NCBI RefSeq assembly: GCF_018873765.1
Contig: NC_057924.1
Location: 20,393,542 to 20,457,541, forward strand
Length of the DNA stretch: 64,000 nucleotides
Direction of reading: 5' to 3'
Source of the DNA: Telopea speciosissima
Lineage: Eukaryota > Streptophyta > Magnoliopsida > Proteales > Proteaceae
The notes below the pieces were generated by a model. That model saw only the letters and a program-made list of their open reading frames with translations. It did not search any database and had not been told where the DNA came from. A program made the translations under genes and the position numbers. Positions 44,832 through 56,850 of this stretch are shown here, one piece after another. Within the stretch, counting starts at the first letter, position 1, and each line of letters starts with the position of its first letter.

Positions 44832-47800
44832 CACCCCCTCAAGATGATGAGTCGTGACAATGAATCTTCTGCTTATCTTACAAGAATTGGAACCGCATAG
44901 TTGAAAGCGGCTTGGTAAGAGCATCAACAAGTTGATCAGTGGTGGAGATGAGCTGAATGGATAGTTGCGCTTGGCAACACGATCCCGAACAAAGTGAAAG
45001 TCAATCTCCACATGCTTAGTACGGGCATGGAAGACTGGGTTTACCGATAAATAGGTTGCACCAATATTGTCACACCACAAAATAGGAGGACCAGGTAGGG
45101 TGAGACCCAACTCAGTGAAAAGTGTATCAAGCCAAACAAGTCCAGTAGCGGCATCAGCCAAAGCTTTGTACTCAGATTCTGTAGATGAGAGAACAACCAT
45201 ACATTGTTTACGAGAGTTCCAAGAGATGAGATTGGGGCCAAGAAAAATAGCATAAGCCACTGTAGATTTACGGTCCTCACTACTACCAACCCAATTTGCA
45301 TCAGAGTACGCTTATAAGGTGCAATCAGGGGATCGACTGATGAGAAGACCATGTGTGCGAGTGGCCTTCAAGTAACGTAGGATGCATTTGATAAGAGACC
45401 AATGATCCTCAGTGGGTGCATGCATGTACTGGCATACTCAGTTGACAACGAAGGCAACATCAGGGCGCGTGAGTGTAACATAGTGGAGAGCACCCACTAT
45501 GGAGCGGTACTTAGTGGCGTCTGAGAAGGAGCATCCCCTGAGTCAGAGTATTTGATGGTAGTAGCCATGGGAGTGGAACTTGGCTTGCAGTCGACCATAC
45601 CGACACGTTGTAGTAGATCAGACACATACCGAGACTGAGAAAGTAAGAGACCTTTAGAGCTGTAGGTCACTTCGATCCCAAGTTAGAAGGACAATGGGCC
45701 AAGGTCCTTCATGGCAAACTCAGATGACTACTGACTGAGAAGGGAGGTAACACAGGTAATAGAGTTGCTTGTAACCAAAATATCATCCACATAAATAAGG
45801 ACATATATAGTTTGAAGAGCATCCTTGAAAATAAAGAGTGAATAAGGATCCGTTTGAGAAGCACAGAAACCCAACTGAAGAAGATACTGGAAGAGGCGGT
45901 GGAACCAAGCACGAGGCGTCTGTTTTAGCCCACATAGTGACCTGTGAAGTTTACACACATGATCAAGTCGGGTACTGTCAACAATCCGAGTGGCTACACC
46001 ATAAAAAAATCCTCTGAAAGAATGACATGCAAGAAGGCATTATGAACATCAAGTTGACGAACCGGCCAACCTTGAGAAACTATAATTGTTAAGATAGATC
46101 AAACTATCGTGGGTTTGACAACTAGACTAAAAGTCTCAAGATAATCAATGTCAGGTTGCTGGTGAAACCCTTTTACAAAACAAATGAGCTTTATAACTCT
46201 CAAGAAAGCCATCTGATTTGCGCTTCACACGGTACACCCATTTACAACTGACAAGATTCATTGTAGGAGATCTAGGAACTAGTGACTAAGTGCCATTTTT
46301 TAGCAGGGCATTAAATTCATCAACCATTGCATTTTTCCACTCTGGGAGTTTAGATGCTTGTGAAAAACAAGTAGGCTCAGGGGGGAGTTACGTCAGGATG
46401 TAAAGCATGGGGCCGGGAATGTGAGGACATTGGAGAGGGTAGGGGAGGCGGTTGTGGGATGGGCACGGTGGTAGCATATAATTCTTGAAGGGAGGCGGTG
46501 CGGGTGGGTTGAGAAGGCAGGGGAGGGGACGGTGAAGGGGAAGGGGTAGCCAAGATGGGGATTGAGGGAGAGGCCGAGGGAGATGGAGATGGTTTAGGTG
46601 GAGGGGGTAGGGTAGGTGGCGACGTTGGTAAGGGGGGAATAACGCAAGGAGTGGAACCCTAAGGAGAGAGAGTGACCGGTGAAGGAGATGGAACATAAGG
46701 AGAAGAGGAAAGAAACAGAAAAGTGGACTCGTCAAAACGAACATAAAGAGAAATCCATATTTTCTTGGATTTAATGTCAAAACACTGATAACCAATTTGG
46801 GAAGGACTATAACCAAGAAAAACACAAGGGGTGGAACGAAAATCCATTTTATGATTATTGTAAGGCCGAAGAAAAGGGTAGCAAAGGCACCCAAATATAC
46901 AGAGAAAAGAGTAGTCAGGAGTCTTATGGTGGACTAATTGAAAGGGCAAAATCTTGTCAGACACTCGTAAGGGCATCCGATTTATTAAAAAAATAGCGGT
47001 TTCAAAGGTAAAGTGCCAATATTGCAGGGGTACGTGACCATGGGAAAGAAGGGATAAACCAGTCTCAACAATATGTTGGTGACGTCGTTCAATAGTCCTT
47101 GTTGCTCATGAGTGTGGGGGCAAGAGAGATGATGGGATATACTAAGAGAAGAGAAAAAAGGTGGGAGAGTGCGATACTCACCCCCCCAATCAGTTTGAAC
47201 AACAAGTATTTTATGATAAAAAAGGCGCTCCACAAGTAATTGAAAAGTGCAAAAAGTGAAAAAAACATTAGATTTGCACAATAGAGGAAAAAACCAAATA
47301 AACTCAGTGCAGTCATCCAAAGGATTACAAAGTATCGATGACCATCGATAGAAGTAGTGGGGGATGGTCCCCAAACATCACTATAAATTAAATCTAGGGG
47401 AAATAAACTATGGGAAGGGGAAGAACCTAAAGATAAATGACTTGCTTTGTCAAGTTGACAAGCATTACATAATTTTGAAAGATGGGTGGTAGCACAAGAT
47501 AAGTTATTTTCACAGGGCATAAAATGAAGAAGGCGTTCATGCAGATGACCAAGACGTTGATGCCAGCAATCAATGGAGGTACGTTCGGAAATATTGGCAG
47601 ACGGACTTGAAATCGGATTAAAGGAAAAAGATTAGAGGTCGTTATTACTCGGTCCGAAAAGTAGTAGTTTCTTGGTGACCTGATCCTTGACAAGAAAATA
47701 GGAAGAATGAAACTCAAAATAAACACCATCGTCTTGACAAAATTTTTAACAGAAAGGAGATTTTTAGAAATAGAGGGAACATGCTAAATATTAGATAAAC

Positions 47801-48971
47801 GAAAAGCAAGGGAATTAATATCAGACGAAAAGTAGTACCAATATGAGAGATGGGGAGACCCTTACCATTGCCGACATGAAGTTGATCTGGACCATTATAA
47901 CCATTATAGGAAGATAAGGAGTTCAAATCCGGTGTTACATGGTGAGAAGCACCAGTATCCGGATACCAAGTAAGCTCAGTGGATGGTGACGATGTAGGGA
48001 GAAGTGGAGGGTTAGCATAGTAGGCTTCCGGCGGGGTGGGGTTAGGATAGGGGCGATAGGAAGGGGCAGCAGGAGTGGTAGGGGTAGTGGAAAAGATGGG
48101 GTTGATCTTTGTAGTGGCATTAGGAGGTTGTATGATACAACCTGTGACAGATAAGGCACCAAGGGGTAGGGCCTTGTGAAGAGCGACTACCAAACCCATG
48201 ACCACAACCACGACCACAGGCACCGTACCCACGAGAAGAGGGCATATTATTGGAAGAATTGCCAAAGTTAGTAGGCGAGGAGCCACACTGCACAGAATTA
48301 GCGGTAGGAGACCCTGTAGTGGAAGACGGTTTAGCAAGAGAGAGCTTATTCAGCATTGCCATAAAGGAACTCGTGGCTGAGTAGGATGGCATGTAATTCA
48401 TCATATGAAATTGCATCGGTGCGGGACAATAATGAAGACACCATATCATGGAAATCAGTCTTTAAGCCATGATAGATATGCATATTGAAAGTACTTGGGC
48501 ATAGAGGTTGCCCGACGACAGAGAGTTCAGCAGCAATTGCCTTCGCACGAGTGAGAAATTGGGACACGGTCTCATTTGGCTTTTGAGAGAGATCTTGAAG
48601 TGCCATTATAAGGGTCATCCGTCGACTTTCAGAAGAAGAGGAGAGCGAAGTAGAGAGAGAATCCCATATCTCCTTGCTAGAATTTTTACCGAGAATAAGA
48701 GGAAACACTTCCTTAGATAAAGAAGAAATCAGTAAACTACGGCTCATGACATCCTGGCGAGATCAGGAGGCAACAACAACAACATCAAGGGGACAAGGCA
48801 TGGAGCCATTAAGGTATCCAAAGAGGTCTTGTACCAGAAGAAACGGCTCAACTTGGGTCTTACAAAATAGATAATTTTTGGACGTGAGCTTGATAGAGAT
48901 GTAGTGATGCGTTTGAGGGAAGGGACTATCAGCAGAAGCCGGCACTGCTTGAGGATTAATAACTTCATGGC

Positions 48972-49743
48972 TGATACATCCAAGATTCACCGGACCAATT
49001 AGCGGCTGCCACATGTCACAGAACGACCTGCTCCAGAACCAAGGAGAACTAACTGGGGGTACCACCCGGGCACGGCCTCACCCAGGCGCGGCCACACCCA
49101 GGCATGGCCTCACCTAGGCGCGGCCTGCACCCAGGCACGGCCTACACCCAGGCGTGGCTTGCACCCAGGCGCGGCCTCTCATCTAGGCGTGGCCTGAACC
49201 TAGGCGCAGCCTCTCACCCAGGCGTGGCATTGTGGACGCAGACGTGATGTACACGGACACCGAGGCTACTCATCTATGACCCAATCGTGTCACTACAGAC
49301 TCATATCACCACTAGGACTCTAGGCCACCGCTTAGAAGTCACGTCACCCAGACGGATTCAAGAACTAATGACGTCATCACCACACGTGGGTATCTATCCA
49401 CCAATGATCTTGATACCACCAGGACACTCCCTCCCGCGGGGAGATGGCCAATCAGGATAGAACCCCGTTACCCAGGGCCTTTATCCACTCAATGGCACAA
49501 TCACCATCAAACTAGGACTCTCCACACCGCCATACACTACTATAAAAGGCAAGGTACACAACCCCATTAGGGGACATCTAAAACTCATATTGAATAATCA
49601 CTATTCATCTCTTTGCTCAGGAGATCTAACTTTGGCATCGGAGAGCCCTAGGCCGGAACCACACCGGTTCTCTCTGTTGACCCCTTGGTCCACTTACAGG
49701 TGAGGGCACTCGCAGGACCGCTCTACGATTTCTTGACGCAACA
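48972..49743 (+). repeat. Gypsy 5' LTR
   Basis: 772 bp, TGATACATCC to GACGCAACA. Contains a GC-rich array of GGCGCGGCCT-like units (about 49060-49235) and a CTATAAAAGGC box near 49550. Confidence 0.9.
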
Positions 49744-50675
49744 GATTGGCGCCGTCTGTGGGAATGACGCTAGCCATTACAGCTACTAGCTCGCTTCCAT
49801 ATTCATTCAATGGCACAAAGGAAGACTACCACCACCAACAACGGAGTAAGGAATGGATCACCACCCCAGAGTGCTCTCGCCATAAAGCCAATGACCAGGA
49901 CCATGTCCCTCTCAAGGAAGAGATCCCCCTTAATGACCAGTTTATGGTCGACGAGCCCAATAATGACGAGACAGACGATGTGGTGGTGGAGGTGATACCT
50001 GACCCCAATGCTCCAGCCACTATGGGTCAGATCAAAGACCTACAATGACAGATCCTCGATGAATAATGACTCTTTCGAGAATACTTGACACAGCGTGCGA
50101 TGTCTCACCGCCAAAGGACATCACCATCAGCAGGGGTGGAGTCCGTACCTCGACAAGAGCCGAACCCTAGGAGATCATCTCCCAGGGGCGTGGGATCAGA
50201 GAGACTTGCGCAACGGGCAACCCCCACTCCGCAGTGGGGGGAGCCTTCCCAGCGTCCCAGGAGAACAAGAAACCTCTCACCACGGTCAGAATGTGGGAGG
50301 ATGCCAACACCGAGGGCGAGGGTGCCTAGCCCGCAGAGATCGGTCCAGAGGTTTGTGTTCGACGGACGACTTGAAGAAGGTCACATACCACGATGAAGTC
50401 AGACCTACAGAGAGGAAAGCCCCTCACCTTCGTGACAGGGTTCAGTACGGCGTGACCATTCACCATCCCGCCAACACTCAAGGTGGGAGGGGACATCCAA
50501 GAGAGAGCGTGAACGAGGTCACAGCGAACGTCCTGCCAGGCTTGAGGGACAGACATGGGACGAGGAGCTTGATCAAAGACTCTGCGACCTGGATGAGAAG
50601 CTGGAAGGGCTGAAGAAGCAAACTAAAGGCGAGACACATTCCATACCTGGACAACACCCATTCTCGATAGAGATC

Positions 50676-51410
50676 ATGTCAACCACGCTACCTTCCAGGT
50701 TTCGACTACCCGCCTTTGAACTTTATAATGGTACCACTGACCCTAATGACCACATCAACTACTTTAATGGCATGATGATGCTGTATGGTGGGTCGAATGT
50801 GGTCTCCTGTCTGACATTCCCTGCATCCCTCAAGGGAGCAGCCACATCATGGTTCTCCAGGCTACGACCAAGATCTATATGCTCATTTGCGGAGCTATGC
50901 GAATAGTTCATCACCCGCTTCCAGAGCAGTGTCAAGCAGAAGAAGACCATCATCAATCTACTGAATGTGGTACAGAACCCTGGGGAATCTCTCAGGGAGT
51001 ACGTTAGCAGGTTCACCAAGGAGTCCCTGGAGGTTCGAGACTTGGATGACCAGACACAGCATGCAGCCCTAGCAGGAGGCATCAGGGACCTGGACCTGAT
51101 CAAGGACCTGACACGTCATGAGACCAGGACTATGAAAGAGCTCCTGGAGCGGTGCAACGAATTTGTAAATATGGCTGAGGTACTACAAGCTAGAACGAAG
51201 ATAATCGAGGCCAAGCCGCAGGACAACAAGAGGTCAACACCTGACGATCGCAAAGAAGGTAAGAGGTCGAGGACAGAGCATCGACAAGAGAAGGGCGATC
51301 GCCCATCTGGGAGGACAGACCGTCTCCCAGAGAGAAATGAGAGGGCAAGCACCCCTGAGTTCACACCGCTGAACACCACTAGGTCCCAGATACTCATGCA
51401 GATCTAGGAC
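50676..51410 (+). pseudogene. Gypsy gag remnant
   Basis: Capsid-like region of a plant Gypsy gag: FELYNGTTDPNDHINYFNGM, then FPASLKGAATSWFSRL, then ESLREYVSRFTKESLEV. It is followed by a charged, Arg-rich tail and a zinc-knuckle-like CxxH stretch near 51480-51530. Confidence 0.75.
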
Positions 51411-51563
51411 CGTGACCTACTCCATTGGCCACAGTCTATGCTAGCCAGATCAGAGAAGCAAAACCCTAATAAGTACTGTCTCTTCCACAAAGAGAATGGG
51501 CACGACACAGAGGAGTGCTATCAATTGAAGAGAGAGATAGGATAACTTGTAAGAGCAGGAAGC

Positions 51564-52472
51564 TTGAACAAGTATGTGAAGGGGAGACGTGACAACCGCT
51601 CAGGCCAAGGAGACAGAGGTCGTGACGGAGACAGAGTGGAACCGAGACAAGAAGAAAGGAGAACAGATCGAGAGAGAGACCGCCCAGAAGAGAGGAGAGA
51701 TGCAGCAGAACCTAGTGGCACCAATGGACCTCCTATCCTCACCATACTTGGAGGACCGGGGCAAGAGTCCACCAGAAAAGCTAAACCCCATGCCAGGTTC
51801 GTGGGAGTAGTAGAGAAGCCAAGCAAGATAGCCAAGACCGAGGCGGTGATCTCCTTCTCGGATGAAGACCTAGAAGGACTAAAATTCCCACATGAGGATG
51901 CCCTGGTAGTACAGGTGGAGGTAGCCAACCGACCTGTACACAGGGTACTGATAGACACAGGGGCATCCGTTGACGTACTCTCCTTGGACGCCTATCTACA
52001 GTTCAGGTTCGGGGACGATCAGCTCAAACCAGAGCCCACGTACCTCCATGGATTCTCAGGTGCCACTGCCTCCATCAGAGGTACCATAGAACTACCCGTC
52101 ACCTTCGGGGTACACCCTCGACAAGTGACTATCATGGTGAATTTCATAGTCGTCAAGTCCGTGGTGTCCTTCAACGACTTCCTAGGGCGACCATCTCTGA
52201 CAGCCCTTAGAGGAGTCATATCGCCACTTCTCCTGAAGATGAAGTTCCCCACCGAGAATGGGGTAGGCGAAGTCCGAGGAGATCAGAAGAAAGCAAGGGA
52301 GTGTTATGCCACCTCCATGAAAAAGAACAATGGTAACACCCATGGAATGGCACTCTGCCTAGAGAACATGGTCAGTGACCAGAGAGATGAACAGACAGAG
52401 AGAAGAGGAAGACCAGTGGAAGACCTCATCCCATGGCCCCTTAGTCGGGACGACCCCTCCAAGGTCATATAG
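51564..52472 (+). pseudogene. Gypsy protease region remnant
   Basis: Contains the retroviral-type aspartic protease signature VLIDTGASVDVLS and a downstream FLGRP-like segment. The N-terminal third is a low-complexity Arg/Asp/Glu stretch. Confidence 0.75.
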
Positions 52473-52649
52473 GTTGGCTCGCTACTAAGCAAGGAACAAA
52501 AAGAAGGGCTTGGACACCTCCTCCAAGCGAACATGGATGTCTTTGCATGGTCGACCTCCGACATGCCGGGAATACCACGTTCCATAGCAAAGCACAGACT
52601 ATATGTCGACCCAACCAGGAAGCCCATTCAATAGAAGCGGCGTAACTTC

Positions 52650-54363
52650 GCCCTTGATCGACAAGCAACAATCAAGGAAGAGGTCGAGAAGTTAAGCCAG
52701 TCAGGGTTCATCAGAAAGGAGAAGTTCCCAATTTGGCTCGCAAACGTGGTCATGGTACCAAAGCCAAGTGGGAAGTGGAGGATGTGTGTCGACTACACCG
52801 ACTTGAATAAGGCATGCCCAAAAGATGAGTACCCACTGGCCATAATCGACCTACTGCTCGATGCCACCGTCGGCCATAAGATGCTGAGTTTCATGGATGC
52901 CTACTCCAGGTACAACCAGATCCTCATGCATGAGGGTGATGAGTCCTACACCACATTCCGGACAGACAAAGAGAACTACTGCTACAATGTTATGCCGTTC
53001 GGGTTGAAGAATGCACGGGCCACCTATCAGAGGATGGTCAACAAGATGTTCGAGGAGCAGATCGGGCGTAGCATGGAGGTATATGTGGATGACATGCTCG
53101 TGAAAAGCATCCATGCCAACCAACACCTGACCGACTTAGAGGAAGCATTCACAGTACTGAGGAGGAACCAGATGAAGCTAAACCCTGCAAAGTGCGCCTT
53201 TGGTGTAACGTCAGGAAAATTCCTGGGGTTCATGGTCTCAGTACGCGGAATAGAAGCCAACCCATCCAAGATCAAGGCCATCCAAGAGATGGCACCTCCT
53301 CGGATGGTCAGGGAAGTGCAGAGGTTGAATGGAAGGGTCATCGCCCTTTCCAGGTTCGTGTCACGATCAGGTGATAAGTGCTTACCATTCTTCAAAACAT
53401 TGAAGAACCTCCGAAGCCCTAAAGATTTCACATGGATAGAAGAGTGCCAGAAGGCGTTCGAAGAATTGAAGGAGTACCTAGAGATCCCACCACTGCTTGG
53501 GCGACCAGAACCTAACGAAGAGTTGCAGCTCTACCTGGCCGCCACCCCTGTCGCGGTCAGCGCAATACTGCTGAAGGAAGAGGACAAAGTCCAGAGGCCT
53601 ATCTACTACGTCAGCCATGTTCTGATCGATGTAGAGACCAGGTATACTAGGATCGAGAAGGTAGCCTATGCGTTGGTAATCGCAGCTAGGAAGCTATGAC
53701 CATACTTCCAAGCCCATACCATCACGGTCCTCACAGACCTACCTCTGAAGAAGATACTCCACAAGCCAGACGTCTCCGGACGATTAATAGCATGGGCGGT
53801 GGAGTTAAGTGAGCATGACATCAGGTTCCAACCAAGGACAGCCATCGAAGGCCAGGCTCTTACAGATTTTATTACAGAGTGTACCCTGTCTGAGATCGAA
53901 CCAGAGATAGGGGAACCCGAGGAGAAGGATCACGAATCGTGGGACATGTTCGTGGACGGGTCGAGTAACACGGTAGGAAGCGGCGCTGGCCTCATATTAA
54001 CTAGCCCCAAAGGATTTCGTATCTAATATGCTCTCCGATTCACCTTCCAAGCATCCAATAATGAAGCAGAATACGAAGGCTAGAGCCATCCAAGTCACAC
54101 ACCTATCCACCCAGAGCGACTCCCAGCTTGTGGTGAATCAGGTGAATGGAGAGTACGAGGCGAAAGATAATGGGATGGCATCATACCTTGCACGTGCTCA
54201 AGCATTGATCGAGGGTTTCATGAAGTTCGAGATGGTTCGAGTTCCCAGGGATGAGAACGCCGCCACCGCCGCCCTATCCAGGCCAGCCAATGAGGAACTC
54301 CGAAATTTTGCTAGTGCATTCTATGTTGAGATCCTGCATGAGCCAACGTATAAGGAAAAGTAG
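52650..54363 (+). pseudogene. Gypsy reverse transcriptase and RNase H region
   Basis: RT blocks KWRMCVDYTDLNKACPKD, then LSFMDAYSRYNQILM, then MPFGLKNARATYQRMVNKMF and YVDDMLVKS lie in order. RNase H follows (FVDGSSNTVGSGAGLIL). This is the typical Gypsy order PR-RT-RH. Confidence 0.8.
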
Positions 54364-54449
54364 GTTAACGAAATCGAGGAGGGACCTAGCTGGATGGACC
54401 CTCTACTCAACTACCTCTAGAATGACGTCTTACCAGAAGACAAGGCCGA

Positions 54450-55606
54450 GGCAAGGAAGATTAGGATGAGAGCTGCAAAGTACACCATCCTAGACGGGGG
54501 TACTGTACAAGTGGGGGGCAACAACACCACTACTCTGGTGCCTAGGACCCAAGGGGGCAGAGTACGCCCTAGTAGAAGTCCATGAGGGGATATGTGGAAG
54601 CCACATGGGGGGACGAGCCCTAGCCTACAAAATCCTCCGCCAGGGACTATACTGGCCACGAATGCAAGAGGAGGCCATCCAATATGCCAAGAAATGCGAG
54701 CAATGTCAGTTGTTCGCCCCAGTACCCCATCTACCCGCCACCAAGCTGACATCAATCCTCAATCCCATACCTTTTGCCCTGTGGGGACTGGACATCTTAG
54801 GCAACTTCACCGCAACACTGGGAAACAGAAAGCACCTGGTCGTCGCGATTGACTACTTCACCAAGTGGGTCAAAGCTAAACCCTTGGCCAAGATAATAGA
54901 GACAGAGATGGAGAAGTTCGTCCGCGACGACGTCATCTACAGGTTTGGAGTACCATAGATCCTCGTCTCAGACAATGGCAAATAATTCAACAACCCCAAA
55001 TTCCAAGCATTTTGTCACAGCTACAACATCGACTATCGGCCTGCATCGGTAGCATACCCATAGGCCACTGGTTAGGTGGAGGTCACCAATAGAACACTAC
55101 TGGAAGGAGTCAAGAAAAGGCTAGAGGGAGCCAAAGGGAAATGGGTCGAAGAGCTACCAAGCGTTCTGTGGGCGTACCAAACTATAGTACGGATACCCAC
55201 AGGAGAGAACCCATTCCGCCTAGCATATGGCACTAAAGCATTGGCGCTAGTAGAGGTCTACGCCATGTCCCATAGGGTTCTGCACTTCAACGAATGTACC
55301 TATATCGACGGACTATGGGCGAACCTAGACTTTATAGATGAGGTCCGTGAGAGAGCACTACTAAGGAACGTCGCCTACCAACAACGTACTGCCAGGTATT
55401 ATAATGCCAGGGTCAAGGAAAGGCTATTCCTACGGAGGGCAAGTGCATCACAGCCACAGAAGGCAGGGAAGCTGTCAGCCAACTGGGAAGGACCCTACAT
55501 AGTCTCCAAGCAGATATGCCCAGGGACCTACCGCTTGAATACTCCGGGGGGCAAGAAGGTAGACCGTACCTGGAACTCAGAACAACTGAAGAAGTATTAC
55601 CAGTAG
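54450..55606 (+). pseudogene. Gypsy integrase region
   Basis: Zinc-binding region (YAKKCEQCQLF), catalytic-core wording (VAIDYFTKWVKAKPLAKIIE) and a C-terminal region ending WNSEQLKKYYQ are present. Confidence 0.78.
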
Positions 55607-55623
55607 AAGCAAACAGCTCCATC

Positions 55624-55692
55624 AATAGTAGCAGTTAAGTAGTAGCAGTAGTGGTAGTGGTAACAGCAGTAGTAGCAGCAGCAGTAGCAGTA
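55624..55692. repeat. (AGT/AGC)n trinucleotide tract
   Basis: Imperfect run of TAGCAG/TAG units directly after the integrase end, before the minisatellite. Confidence 0.7.
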
Positions 55693-55794
55693 GACGACAT
55701 CATTGTTTCAAGGGCAATTTAAAAATTTTTATTCAAAATAAAGAGGTGTTTCAAGAATACTTGTCTTCTTCTACCACTCAATCGAATCACTGCC

Positions 55795-56640
55795 ACTACA
55801 CCAAGGCATTACGCCACCACGGAGGCTTTATGCCTAAGGCGTCATGCTACCATCGAGGCTTTTCGCCTAAGGCAACATGCCACCACTGAGGCTTTATGCC
55901 TAAAGCGTCATGCCACCAATGAGGCTTTCTGCCCAAGGCGTTATGCCACCACTGAGGCTTTATCCCTAAGGCGTTATGCCACCACTGAGGCTTCATGCTT
56001 AAGGCATTATGCCACCACTGAGGCTTTATGCCTAAGGCATTATGCCACCACTGAGGCTTCATGCCTAAGGCGTCATGCCACCACTGAGGCTTTATGCCTA
56101 AGGCATCATGCCACCACCGAGGCTTTATGCCTAAGGCGTCATGCCACCACCAAGGCTTTATGCCTAAGGCATCATGCCACAACTGAGGCTCTACGCCTAA
56201 GGCGTTATGCCACCACTGAGGCTTCATGCCTAAGGCATTATGCCACCACTGAGGCTTTATGCCTAAGGCGCTATGCCACTACTGAGGCTTTATGCCTAAG
56301 GTATCATGCCACCACTGAGGCTTCATGCCTTAGGCATTATGCCACCACTGAGGCTTTATGCCTAAGGCGTCATGCCACCACTGAGGCTTTATGCCTAAGG
56401 CATCATGCCACCACTGAGGCTTCATGCCTAAGGCATTATGCCACCACTGAGGCTTTATGCCTAAGGCATTATGCCACCACTGAGGCTTTATGCCTAAGGC
56501 GTCTTGCCACCACTGAGGCTTTATGCCTAAGGCGTCATGCCACCACCGAGGTTTTATGCCTAAGGCGTCATGCCACCACTGAGGCTCTACGTCTAAGGCA
56601 TTATGCCACCAAGGTCTGATGACCATCCAGGCACAAGGCC
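55795..56640. repeat. 33-bp minisatellite, about 25 units
   Basis: The unit is close to ATGCCACCACTGAGGCTTTA followed by TGCCTAAGGCGTC, repeated head to tail for about 0.85 kb inside the Gypsy, between integrase and the antisense frame. Because 33 is a multiple of three, the minus strand stays open for long stretches as repeats of GIKPQWWHDAL. These frames are products of the repeat, not evidence of a protein. Units vary mainly at GCGTC/GCATT and at CACTG/CACCG. Confidence 0.92.
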
Positions 56641-56850
56641 ACCAAGGTCTGATGACCACCAAGGCGCAACGCCACTACCAAAATCCCATGACTATCAAGG
56701 GTCATAGGGCACTAATGCGCAATCAACCACCAAGAGACAATGCAATCAAAGAAAAGCAACAGCGATCACATAGAGAAGTCATAATAGTTACAACTCAAGT
56801 TCAAAAAGGAAAAAGTTCAAGACGTCTACAAGATCGGTATGACCATAGGG

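Noticed and set aside
55795-56640. CRISPR array
   Set aside because: The units are contiguous, with no unique spacers, and this is plant nuclear DNA within a retroelement.
55847-56662. Long minus-strand frames encoding repeats of KPQWWHDALGI
   Set aside because: They follow directly from a 33-bp tandem repeat whose period is a multiple of three. There is no start context, domain or other coding evidence.
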